A stretch of DNA of 11,655 nt, taken from the NCBI GenBank assembly GCA_019689955.1, contig JADGGM010000032.1:1-11655 (forward strand), in the 5' to 3' direction. Made by a program: the position numbers and the translations under genes. Each line of letters begins with the position of its first letter. Position 1 is the first letter of the stretch. The stretch comes from Gemmatimonadaceae bacterium (GTDB lineage Bacteria > Gemmatimonadota > Gemmatimonadetes > Gemmatimonadales > Gemmatimonadaceae). Shown here in pieces: positions 1 to 7,453 of the stretch. A model generated the notes under the pieces. The model was not told the DNA's origin, ran no database searches, and worked only from the letters and a program-made list of their open reading frames with translations.

Positions 1-47
1 CCACCGCCATCCACTCCCCCCCACGCTCTCGCAGGACGAACGATCGG
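1..47 (+). other. Short leader upstream of the receptor gene
   Basis: The 47 bases before the receptor start are pyrimidine-rich, with a run of seven C at 16-22 and an AGGA at 33-36 that could serve as a weak ribosome binding site 11 bases from the ATG. No promoter boxes can be identified in so short a piece, so the operon start probably lies outside the window. Confidence 0.4.
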
Positions 48-3000
48 ATGACCGCACACTCCACCCTCGCCGTCACCATCGCCGTGATGCTCGCCGCCGT
101 CGCGCTCCCCAGCGCGCGGGCGCAGAGCGCGAACGCCGCGCCCGTCCCGGCCCCGCACGCGAGCGGCATGACGCCCGACGCGCGCCCGCGCCCCACCGCC
201 CCGCCCATGCAGCGCCTCGTCGCGCTCGACTACTCCGACGTGCCGCTCGCGGTGGTGCTGGATGAGATCGACCGGCAGGCGCAGGTCGCCCTGCAGTACA
301 CGCCGCGCACGGTCCCGGTCGAACGCCGGGTGAGCATCCACGTGGCCGGTGTCACCGTGGGCGCGGCGCTCGCCGAGCTGCTGCACGAGACCGACGTCGA
401 AGTGGCGACGACGCCGGCGGGGGACATCCTGCTCGTCAAGCGCGCGGCGCGGACGCGACGCCACGTGGCCGACGGCGTGGTGACGGGGCGCGTGGTCGAC
501 TCGGCCACCTCGCGGCCGCTCGCCGGAGCGCTCATCGCCATCGAAGGCACCTCGCTCCGCGCCGCGACCGGCGATGACGGACGGTACGTGCTCCGGCACG
601 TCCCCGCCGGCACGCACGTCGTCGTCGCGCGCCTGCTCGGCTACACCAAGGCGACGCGCACGATCACCGTGGCCGACAGCGCCACCGTGACCGTCGACTT
701 CGCCATGCAGATCGGCTTCACGCGCCTGCAGGAAGTCGTGACGACCGGCGCCGGGGATCGCGAGCGACGCGAAGTCGGGAACGCCGTCGGCACCATCAAC
801 GCCGACTCGATCGTCCCCACCACCCCGCTGCGCAACCTCAGCGACCTCCTCGCCGGACGCGTGGCCGGCGTGCAGGTGCAGACGTCGAGTGGGCTCATGG
901 GGAGCGGCTCCCGCATCCGCATCCGCGGGATGTCCAACATCTCCAGCACGTCGAGCGACCCGATCATGATCATCGACGGCGTGCGCGTGGATGCGCGCTA
1001 CTCCGAGGGGAGCGCGGTGACCCTTCCGGCGGCGGAGAACCGGGTCGCGAACAACGGCGTCTTCATGGCCACCTCTCGCATCGACGACATCGACCCCGAC
1101 GAGATCGAATCGATCGACATCCTGCGCGGCCCGTCGGCGGCGAGCCTCTACGGGTCGGATGCCGCGAACGGCGTGATCGTCATCAAGACCAAGCGCGGGC
1201 GCGCCGGGCCGCCCCGGTGGACGTTCTCCTTGGATGGCTCGCGCCTGTCCATGAACGCCAAGTTCAGCGAGGGGTACGCGGGGTGGGGGCACATGCTCAT
1301 CGCGCCCGATGTGCGCCAGTGCTGGCTCACGGGGAACTTCGTGAGCGTGGCGAACGGCATGTGCGTGATGGACAGCGTGACGCACTGGAACCCGCTCAAC
1401 CATGCCGAGACGAGCCCGTTCGGCATCGGGCACACCGCGCGCCTCAACGCCCAGGTGTCCGGCGGGTCGGAGCGCCTGCAGTACTTCCTGAGCGGGAGCT
1501 ACGAGGACGGCACGGACATGCTCAAGATGCCCGACAACGCCGTCGCGTTTCTGGAGCAGGAGCGGCATGGCGAGCCGCTCCCGTCGTGGCAGCGGCGACC
1601 GAGCGGGCTCACGGCCGCGCGGTTCACGAACAACCTCACCATGCAGCTCTCGCCGCGCGCCGACGTGGCGCTCTCGTCGAGCTTCTCGCGCACCGACCAC
1701 CGTGCGGCGAACGGCGGGCCCGGCGGCTTCATCGCCAGCGGCCTGTTCTCCGCGGGGGTGGACGACTCGCTCGGTGGGTGGGGGCAACAGAACCCAGCAC
1801 GCGCCTTCTCCCAGCTCACGACCGACCTCGTGGATCGATGGATCGGCAGCCTGCGCACCACGTGGCGGCCGATCGACGCGATCACGACACACGCGACCTT
1901 CGGGCTCGACTACGCGGCGCGCACCGACGAAGTGCTCGTACGCCCCGGCGACATGCCCGACGACCCCGTCTCCGCCTCGGGCCGCCATGACCGCTCGCAG
2001 GGCACGGCGACGATGTACAGCGTGGACCTGGGCGGGAGCCTCACGCTCCCGGCGTGGGGAGCCTGGGAATCACGATCGACAATCGGTGGGCAGTACACGC
2101 GCTCCACCAGCACGGGCGTCACGGCGCACGGGATCGGGCTCGGGCTCGGCGCCGGAACCGTCGACGGCGCGCAGGAGCGCGACGCGAGCGAGTGGTTCGA
2201 CGCGACCGCAACCGCCGGATGGTACCTGGAGCAGACGTTCAGCCGGCACGGTCGGCTCTATCTGACCGCCGCGGTGCGCTCCGACGTGTCGAGCGCGTTC
2301 GGCAAGTCGGCGAAGACGCCGCTCTTCCCCAAGCTCAGCGCGTCGTGGGTCATCTCCGAGGAGCCGTTCTTTCCGCACGGGCTGCCGGTGAGCAACCTCC
2401 GCCTGCGCGCGGCGTACGGGCACGCGGGGGTGCAGCCGCGCACCGACATGGTGTTCCGCACCTACGTGCGCGGCTCGGGGGACGTCCACGGGCAGACGGT
2501 CCCCACGATCACGGTGAGCTCGCTCGGCAACGAAGACCTCCGCCCCGAGCGCGCGGCCGAGCTCGAGACCGGGCTGGACCTCGGGCTGTGGAACGACCGC
2601 GTGACGTTCGAGGGCACGTTCTACCGCAAGCTCACGCGCGACGCGCTGATGCCGCGCACCCTCCCCTCCTCGTTCGGGCAGGCAGCGCGCTACGAGAACG
2701 TCGGCAAGATCGAGAACCGCGGGCTCGAGCTCACGATGACCGCGACTCCGGTGCAGACGCGCCTCGCGGAGTGGACGTTCACGCTCGGCATGTCGCAGAA
2801 CCGGAACAAGGTGATCGCGGTGAACGGACCGGTCACTATCACCCGCGGATTCAACAGCGCCGTGCCGGGGTACGCCGTCGGCGGGCAATGGGACTACGCG
2901 ATCGTCTCCTACGGAGACGCCAACCACGACGGGATCATCGAGCCGTCGGAGGTGCTCCTCTCCGACAGCCTGGTGTATCTCGGGCAGCCGCAGCCCAAAG

Positions 3001-3458
3001 CCGAGTGGTCGATGCACAACAGCGTCTCGCTCTTCTCGGGGAAGATGACGGTCGCCGCCGGGCTCGATTACCGGAGCGGTGAGACGCAGCAGAACAGCAT
3101 CCTGCAGCAACGCTGCACCGCGCTACGTTGCCGGGGCCTCGTGGACCCCACGGCCTCCCTCGCCGAGCAGGCGCTGGCGGTCAGCGCCACCATGACCAAC
3201 TACGGGTTCATGGAGGAAGTATCGTGGCTCCGGTTGTACGAGCTCTCGGTGACCTTCCGCGCCTCGCCGCGCATCGCGCAGATGCTGCACGCCCGCTCGG
3301 CGAGCGTCTCGATCATGGGGCGGAACCTCGGGCTCTGGTCGCGCTACCGCGGCGCCGATCCGGATCTGAGCAACATCCCCTTCGGCGAGGTGACCACCGA
3401 CCTGGGCGGCGTCCCACAGCCGCGCGAGTGGTCCATCCGGCTCAACCTCGGTTTCTAA
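48..3458 (+). CDS. SusC/RagA-family TonB-dependent outer-membrane receptor with STN domain
   Basis: This 1136-residue protein is a SusC-type transporter, which imports substrates across the outer membrane using TonB energy and a SusD lid. The order of parts is visible: a Sec signal peptide (residues 1-25, cleavage likely after A23-R24-A25); an STN domain (about 55-132); a carboxypeptidase-regulatory-like beta-sandwich (about 145-222, with VVTGRVVDSATSRPLAGA); a TonB-box-like LQEVVTTGAG (228-237); a plug (to about 382, with RIRGMSNI, DPIMIIDG and DILRGPSAASLYGSDAANGV); then the barrel. The C-terminus has the SusC signature GRNLGLWSRYRGADPDL and ends in Phe, as expected for BAM-dependent barrels. 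Residues 957-968 form an EF-hand-like loop. Cysteine pairs C425/C439 and C1023/C1028 could form loop disulfides. The ATG at 48 follows AGGA at 33-36. SusD begins 14 bases after the stop. An STN domain usually implies FecI/FecR-type control, but no such genes are visible here. The family call is very secure; the substrate is unknown. Confidence 0.96.
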   Translation: MTAHSTLAVTIAVMLAAVALPSARAQSANAAPVPAPHASGMTPDARPRPTAPPMQRLVALDYSDVPLAVVLDEIDRQAQVALQYTPRTVPVERRVSIHVAGVTVGAALAELLHETDVEVATTPAGDILLVKRAARTRRHVADGVVTGRVVDSATSRPLAGALIAIEGTSLRAATGDDGRYVLRHVPAGTHVVVARLLGYTKATRTITVADSATVTVDFAMQIGFTRLQEVVTTGAGDRERREVGNAVGTINADSIVPTTPLRNLSDLLAGRVAGVQVQTSSGLMGSGSRIRIRGMSNISSTSSDPIMIIDGVRVDARYSEGSAVTLPAAENRVANNGVFMATSRIDDIDPDEIESIDILRGPSAASLYGSDAANGVIVIKTKRGRAGPPRWTFSLDGSRLSMNAKFSEGYAGWGHMLIAPDVRQCWLTGNFVSVANGMCVMDSVTHWNPLNHAETSPFGIGHTARLNAQVSGGSERLQYFLSGSYEDGTDMLKMPDNAVAFLEQERHGEPLPSWQRRPSGLTAARFTNNLTMQLSPRADVALSSSFSRTDHRAANGGPGGFIASGLFSAGVDDSLGGWGQQNPARAFSQLTTDLVDRWIGSLRTTWRPIDAITTHATFGLDYAARTDEVLVRPGDMPDDPVSASGRHDRSQGTATMYSVDLGGSLTLPAWGAWESRSTIGGQYTRSTSTGVTAHGIGLGLGAGTVDGAQERDASEWFDATATAGWYLEQTFSRHGRLYLTAAVRSDVSSAFGKSAKTPLFPKLSASWVISEEPFFPHGLPVSNLRLRAAYGHAGVQPRTDMVFRTYVRGSGDVHGQTVPTITVSSLGNEDLRPERAAELETGLDLGLWNDRVTFEGTFYRKLTRDALMPRTLPSSFGQAARYENVGKIENRGLELTMTATPVQTRLAEWTFTLGMSQNRNKVIAVNGPVTITRGFNSAVPGYAVGGQWDYAIVSYGDANHDGIIEPSEVLLSDSLVYLGQPQPKAEWSMHNSVSLFSGKMTVAAGLDYRSGETQQNSILQQRCTALRCRGLVDPTASLAEQALAVSATMTNYGFMEEVSWLRLYELSVTFRASPRIAQMLHARSASVSIMGRNLGLWSRYRGADPDLSNIPFGEVTTDLGGVPQPREWSIRLNLGF

Positions 3459-3472
3459 CCATCGACACCGCC

Positions 3473-4816
3473 ATGCACCTTCGTTCACTCGCAGGAGGGG
3501 TTGGGCTGGCGTTCGCCATCGCGCTCAGCGGCTGCTCGTTGACCGATCTCACGAACGTCGACCCGCCGTCCAACATCGCCGACCCCGCGGCGGTCGGGAC
3601 GTACGAGGGCGCGATGAGCCTCTATCGCGGCTCCATCGTCGCCTTCGACGATGCCTTCGCGGGCTCATCGCGCTCGATGAGCTATGCGCTGGCCTCGGGA
3701 CTCTTCACCGATGAATACCAGTATCGCCGGACCGACGCGACGAGCCCGTCCGCGCAGCTCGATCTCCGCATGCCGTTGCCGGGCACCGGGAGCACGGTGT
3801 ACAGCAACCTCCACACCGCGCGCCAGAACATCGAGCTCGCGATCGGGAGCCTCCAGCAGTACGCGCCTACGGCGCCGGGCTCCTACGTCGCCGAGATGTA
3901 CGCGCTCGACGGCTACGTGTACCTCCTGTTCGGCGAGCTGTTCTGCTCGGGCGTTCCGTTCAGCCGGACGATCTACAACGGCGGGATCGAGTACGGCAAG
4001 CCGCTCACGACCGCGGAGATGTTCCAGACCGCCGCGGCGCTCTTCGACACGGCGCTCACGCACGCGGGGGACAGTCTGACCGTGCGGCGGCTCGCGCTCG
4101 TGGGGAAGGCGCGGGCGCTGCTCGACCTGAACCAACCCGCCGAGGCCGCGGCGCTCGTGTCGCCGGCGGACGTCCCTACGGACTTCGCGTACACCACCAC
4201 GTACACGACCACGAACAGCCAGGGGAACTACCTCGGCTTCGCGACCGGGACGGACTTCATCAACGTCACGGCCTCGAACGGGGAAGGGACGAACGGCATC
4301 CGCTACGTCGCGGCCGGCGACTCCGGCGACGCCCGGGTGGCAATGGTCCGCCGCGGGAGCAACAACGTCGCGATCCCCACGAAGCTCGCCAACGCCGGCG
4401 ACCCGGTCACCCTCGCCGACGGCATCGAGGCGCGCCTCGTGGAGGCCGAGGCGAAGCTGCGCGCGAACGACATCGACGGATGGGCGCAGACGCTCAACGA
4501 CCTGCGCGCCACTGCCATCACCCCCGCGCTCCCCCCGCTCAACGCCGACTCGACGATCGACGCGTCGCCGGAGCTCCGGCTCGCCGTGATGTTCCGCGAG
4601 CGGGCGCTCTGGCTCTTCGGCACCGGACACCGGCAAGGGGATCTGCGGCGCCTCATCCGCCAGTACGGGTTGAACCAGAGCGCCGCGTATCCGGTGGGCA
4701 CGCACCCGACCGTGAGCCCGCCGCTCAACGCGTACGGCTCGGCCGTCACGCTCTCACCGCCGAAAGACGAGGAGAACAATCCCTACTACCATGGGTGCAT
4801 CGATGCCGGAGCGTGA
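3473..4816 (+). CDS. SusD/RagB-family nutrient-uptake outer-membrane lipoprotein
   Basis: This 447-residue protein is the SusD-like partner that caps the SusC barrel and binds substrate at the cell surface. The N-terminus is a lipoprotein signal with lipobox L18-S19-G20-C21. It has the helical, tetratricopeptide-like make-up of the family: a conserved N-terminal block (SLTDLTNVDPPSNIADP) and the typical C-terminal block MFRERALWLFGTGHRQGDL (about 373-391), which matches the family's E-R-x-x-x-L-x-x-x-G-x-R-x-x-D-L pattern. The tail holds PPKDEENNP (429-437), typical of where SusD proteins end. It is somewhat shorter than Bacteroidota SusD proteins (about 500 or more residues). I chose the ATG at 3473 because it places the signal peptide at the N-terminus. 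The same frame stays open back to 3128 inside the receptor gene, but that extension has no signal sequence and encodes arginine-rich shadow protein. There is no obvious Shine-Dalgarno site, so coupling to the upstream stop 14 bases away is likely. Confidence 0.93.
   Translation: MHLRSLAGGVGLAFAIALSGCSLTDLTNVDPPSNIADPAAVGTYEGAMSLYRGSIVAFDDAFAGSSRSMSYALASGLFTDEYQYRRTDATSPSAQLDLRMPLPGTGSTVYSNLHTARQNIELAIGSLQQYAPTAPGSYVAEMYALDGYVYLLFGELFCSGVPFSRTIYNGGIEYGKPLTTAEMFQTAAALFDTALTHAGDSLTVRRLALVGKARALLDLNQPAEAAALVSPADVPTDFAYTTTYTTTNSQGNYLGFATGTDFINVTASNGEGTNGIRYVAAGDSGDARVAMVRRGSNNVAIPTKLANAGDPVTLADGIEARLVEAEAKLRANDIDGWAQTLNDLRATAITPALPPLNADSTIDASPELRLAVMFRERALWLFGTGHRQGDLRRLIRQYGLNQSAAYPVGTHPTVSPPLNAYGSAVTLSPPKDEENNPYYHGCIDAGA
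4808..4811 (+). promoter_or_regulatory. Candidate ribosome binding site for the Ig/cupredoxin-like lipoprotein
   Basis: GGAG lies 9 bases before the GTG at 4821 and inside the last codons of the SusD gene. The alternative ATGs at 4791 and 4803 lack a comparable site: the nearest AGGAG, at 4770-4774, is 16 bases from 4791. This favours the GTG start, but a four-base match is weak evidence in GC-rich DNA. Confidence 0.4.
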
Positions 4817-4820
4817 TCGC

Positions 4821-5813
4821 GTGATCCGACTGTCATCCCCATCGTATCGCGGCGGATCGGCCGCGAGGTCCGCCCGGCGCATCGCCCGCGTCCCCGCGGT
4901 CCGATCCCTCGTCGCCGCCGCGCTCGCGGCGGTGGTGCTTGGCTGCAACGAGGCGCCCGTGGAGGCGAGTACCGACCCGAACACGGTCTACTGGGCGCTC
5001 ACGGCGGACGTCAAAGCCGTCACCGTCGCCATGGGGGGCACGCAGCAGGTGGTCGCCACACCGCGTACGATCGCGGGAGACGCGCTCACCGGCCTCCCCG
5101 CGCCGCACTTCGTGTCCAAGGACACGACCAAGGTGAAGGTCGACGAGAACGGCGTGATCACCGGCGTGATCCCGAGCCAGAACGTGCTCGTCATCGCCTC
5201 GCTCCATGCGCAGGGGATGACGCACGCTGACACGATCTCCGTGAACGTGACGCCGACGGCCGACACCGTGGCCAGCTTCTCGGTGGACGTCCCGCCGGGC
5301 GACAGCACGGTCATGGGGGCCGGGATGGTCAAGTTCCTCATGGTGAACGCGGTCGACGCGCATCACATCCCGCTCTTCAACCTGGCCGTCTGGGTGCACC
5401 CGCTCGACCCCGGGATGTTCAACCTGGTCGCCGGCTCCTTCATGCCGCTCGTGATGGGGACGGGAGTCGGGACCGGGCGCGTGGAGTTCCGCGCCACGGC
5501 GTACGGCGCCACCTTCGCCGACACGGTGGAGCTCACCGTCACCTACCCATGGGCGAGCACGGTGAAGCTCCTCGAGGGGAAGACGGCGTTCGATGCCCCG
5601 GTCGTGTACGTGGCGAAGCTCGGCACGGTCACCTGGCAGAACCAGTCCGCCGCGCCGATCGACATCACGTTCGACGACACGACGAACGTGGCGGGGGGGA
5701 ACATCCCGGAGATCGCGCCGGGTGGAAGCGCGACGCGCCAGTTCCTGGCGGCGGGCACGTACCTGTACCGCAGCGTCGCGATCGGGGCCGCGGGCAAAGT
5801 GATCGTCCAGTAG
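4821..5813 (+). CDS. Lipoprotein with Ig-like (Big-type) repeats and a C-terminal cupredoxin-like domain
   Basis: This is a predicted lipoprotein of 330 residues from the GTG at 4821, with lipobox V39-L40-G41-C42. Residues about 55-145 resemble a bacterial Ig-like (Big_2) fold: VTVAMGGTQQVVATP, then a D-x-x-K-V-K-V-D-E-N-G-V-I-T-G strand-turn and an ADTISVNVT end strand. Residues about 150-242 look like a second beta-sandwich, ending DTVELTVTYP. Residues about 246-330 resemble a plastocyanin-type domain: KLGTVTWQNQ, DITFDD, IAPGGSATRQFLAAGTYLY, GKVIVQ. None of the usual copper ligands is present. The start is uncertain. In-frame ATGs at 4791 (340 residues) and 4803 overlap the SusD gene, but only the GTG at 4821 has a well-spaced GGAG (4808-4811) and it gives the shortest n-region. 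Its place directly after SusD recalls SusE/SusF-type accessory surface lipoproteins. The function is unknown; binding or scaffolding is inference. Confidence 0.82.
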   Translation: MIRLSSPSYRGGSAARSARRIARVPAVRSLVAAALAAVVLGCNEAPVEASTDPNTVYWALTADVKAVTVAMGGTQQVVATPRTIAGDALTGLPAPHFVSKDTTKVKVDENGVITGVIPSQNVLVIASLHAQGMTHADTISVNVTPTADTVASFSVDVPPGDSTVMGAGMVKFLMVNAVDAHHIPLFNLAVWVHPLDPGMFNLVAGSFMPLVMGTGVGTGRVEFRATAYGATFADTVELTVTYPWASTVKLLEGKTAFDAPVVYVAKLGTVTWQNQSAAPIDITFDDTTNVAGGNIPEIAPGGSATRQFLAAGTYLYRSVAIGAAGKVIVQ

Positions 5814-5822
5814 CAGGGTCGA

Positions 5823-5826
5823 GAGG
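5823..5826 (+). promoter_or_regulatory. Ribosome binding site of the Tat-exported TldD-like gene
   Basis: GAGG sits 7 bases before the ATG at 5834. Together with the twin-arginine signal that begins at this ATG, it decides the start against the much longer open frame reaching back to 5549. Confidence 0.55.
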
Positions 5827-5833
5827 CGACGGG

Positions 5834-7453
5834 ATGGTCACGCGTCGAGAGTTTCTCCGCGCCGGTTCGCTCGCTGCACTCACCGTCGGCGCGGGCGGCC
5901 CCCGGCTGCGCCGCGCGCTCGCGACGCCCGTGGACGTCGCGCCCCGGGCCGGGGATCCGACGCTGCGCGAGCTCGCCATGACGGCGCTCGATGCGGCCCG
6001 CGCCGCGGGAGCGACCTACGCGGACGTCCGGCTCACGGTGACGCGAACGCAATCGTTCCGCTACGCGTCGCCGCCGCTGGACGCGGAGCACGTCGAGGTC
6101 GGCGTGCGCGCGCTCGCGCACGGGAACTGGGGATTCGCCGCGAGCCCCGACTGGACGCTGGACGTGCTCGCCCGGCTCGGCCGCGAGGCGACGGCGCAGG
6201 CAAAGGCGAACGCGTGGCGCGGCGCGCCCCCGGTGGAGCTCGGCGATCCGCCCCCGCCCGCGACGGGGACGTGGGTCATGCCCGTGGAACGCGACCCGTT
6301 CTCCGTCGCCGTCGAAGAGAAGCTCGACTACATCCGCGCCGCGGAGGCGTACGCGCGCACCTTCCGCAACGGGAGCGCGTCGTCGGTGATCGTCTTCGAG
6401 CGACAGGAGCGCACCTTCGCATCGACCGACGGGGCGTTCTGCACGCAGACGGTCTACGACTCGCTCGGCCACGAGTCGTTCTTCTCCGTCGGCGTCAACG
6501 ACCCGGTGACGTACCGGAACGGGCGCCGCCTCGTCGGGTTCGTGGGGCCCACGGGCGCGGGGTACGAGGTGTTCGAGCGCGGCAAGCTGCTCGATCTCAT
6601 CCCGCAGCTCTACGAGGAGGCCAGGCGGCAGTTGGACCCGAAGCCGTTCGACATCGGGCGCTACGAGGTGGTGTTCGACGCGGGCGCGATGGCCACGCTC
6701 GTCGATGCGACCATCGGCACGGCGATGGAGCTGGATCGCGCGCTCGGCCTCGAGGCGAACGCGGGCGGGACGAGCTACCTCGCGCCGCCCGAGCGCGTGC
6801 TCGGCTCGGCCGTCGCATCCCCGCTCCTCACCATCACCGCGGACCGCTCGATGCCCGGCGGAGCCGCCACGGTGCAGTGGGACGCCGAGGGGGTCGCGCC
6901 CGCGGAGTTCACGCTCGTGGACCAGGGGATCGCGACCACGTACGCGACCGACCGCACCCTCGCGTCCGCGCTCCCCGCGGCCAACCGGAACGACGGCGCG
7001 CCTCACTCGCTCGGTTGCGCCGTCGCGGAGAGCGCGGGGACCGTCCCGCTCATCTACACGCCGAACCTCACCGTGCAACCCGCGCGCGACGGCGGCTCGT
7101 TCGAAGACCTGGTCGCCGATGTCGCCGACGGCTTCGCGGTCGTGGGAGGGCGCGTCTACATGGACTATCAGCAGTTGACCGGGGAAGGGGAGCCGGAGGT
7201 CATCTACCGCATCCGGCGCGGCAAGCTCGCCGAGGTGGTGTCCGGCGCCGCGTACCTCTTTCGGAGCCCCACGATGTGGAAGAACCTCGTGGCGCTCGGC
7301 GGTCCGGAGAGCGCGGTCGTGCGCGGGATGACGCGCGAGAAGGGGCAGCCGAGCCAGCGCGCCGTGCACTCCGTGCGCGCGGTCCCGGCGCGATTCAAGG
7401 ACGTGAGCCTCGTGGACCTGCGGGGCGGCGTGCCGACGAGGCAGCGAGCATGA
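5834..7453 (+). CDS. Tat-exported TldD/PmbA-family protein lacking the HExxxH metal site
   Basis: This 539-residue protein belongs to the TldD/PmbA (U62) family, whose active TldD members are zinc metallopeptidases working as TldD/TldE heterodimers. It opens with a twin-arginine signal, T3-R4-R5-E6-F7-L8-R9, then an Ala/Leu/Gly-rich stretch and a likely cleavage after A28-L29-A30. Family features are an N-terminal domain (about 42-220, with AAGATYADVRLTV) and a C-terminal domain (about 258-535). The latter includes YEVVFDAG, the conserved E299-L-D-R-A-L-G and GGTSYL, FTLVDQGIATTY, and a closing K503-G-Q-P. Where TldD has HEAxGH, this protein has D291-A-T-I-G-T296, so both histidines and the glutamate are gone. 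The CGKxGQ region reads TREKGQ, so that cysteine is also absent. It therefore looks like a pseudoenzyme or a non-peptidase family member. The next gene overlaps by ATGA and encodes the PmbA-like partner. The family call is secure; loss of activity is inferred from residues only. Confidence 0.9.
   Translation: MVTRREFLRAGSLAALTVGAGGPRLRRALATPVDVAPRAGDPTLRELAMTALDAARAAGATYADVRLTVTRTQSFRYASPPLDAEHVEVGVRALAHGNWGFAASPDWTLDVLARLGREATAQAKANAWRGAPPVELGDPPPPATGTWVMPVERDPFSVAVEEKLDYIRAAEAYARTFRNGSASSVIVFERQERTFASTDGAFCTQTVYDSLGHESFFSVGVNDPVTYRNGRRLVGFVGPTGAGYEVFERGKLLDLIPQLYEEARRQLDPKPFDIGRYEVVFDAGAMATLVDATIGTAMELDRALGLEANAGGTSYLAPPERVLGSAVASPLLTITADRSMPGGAATVQWDAEGVAPAEFTLVDQGIATTYATDRTLASALPAANRNDGAPHSLGCAVAESAGTVPLIYTPNLTVQPARDGGSFEDLVADVADGFAVVGGRVYMDYQQLTGEGEPEVIYRIRRGKLAEVVSGAAYLFRSPTMWKNLVALGGPESAVVRGMTREKGQPSQRAVHSVRAVPARFKDVSLVDLRGGVPTRQRA
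7438..7441 (+). promoter_or_regulatory. Ribosome binding site of the PmbA-like gene, inside the TldD-like coding end
   Basis: GAGG lies 8 bases before the ATG at 7450, which overlaps the preceding stop as ATGA (7450-7453). This supports translational coupling of the two family partners and fixes the start, although the frame stays open far upstream to 6214. Confidence 0.5.

Noticed and set aside
3128..3472. N-terminal extension of the SusD frame into the receptor gene
   Set aside because: The extension is shadow coding within the receptor. The lipoprotein signal peptide begins exactly at the ATG at 3473.
5693..5699. Run of seven G inside the cupredoxin-like domain, considered as a phase-variation tract
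   Set aside because: It encodes Ala-Gly-Gly in frame. Such short runs arise readily at this GC content, and a frameshift here would only truncate the tail.
5549..5833. N-terminal extension of the TldD-like frame
   Set aside because: It would bury the twin-arginine signal about 95 residues inside the protein and overlaps the end of the lipoprotein gene. The ATG at 5834 has a ribosome binding site.
5543..7369. 608-codon open frame on the minus strand opposite the lipoprotein and TldD-like genes
   Set aside because: Its translation is dominated by arginine, histidine, glycine and alanine with no recognisable domain, while the + strand codes for clear family proteins. It is a high-GC antisense shadow.
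6214..7449. 412-codon extension of the PmbA-like frame upstream
   Set aside because: The extension is arginine-rich shadow sequence across the TldD-like gene. The real start is the coupled ATG at 7450.
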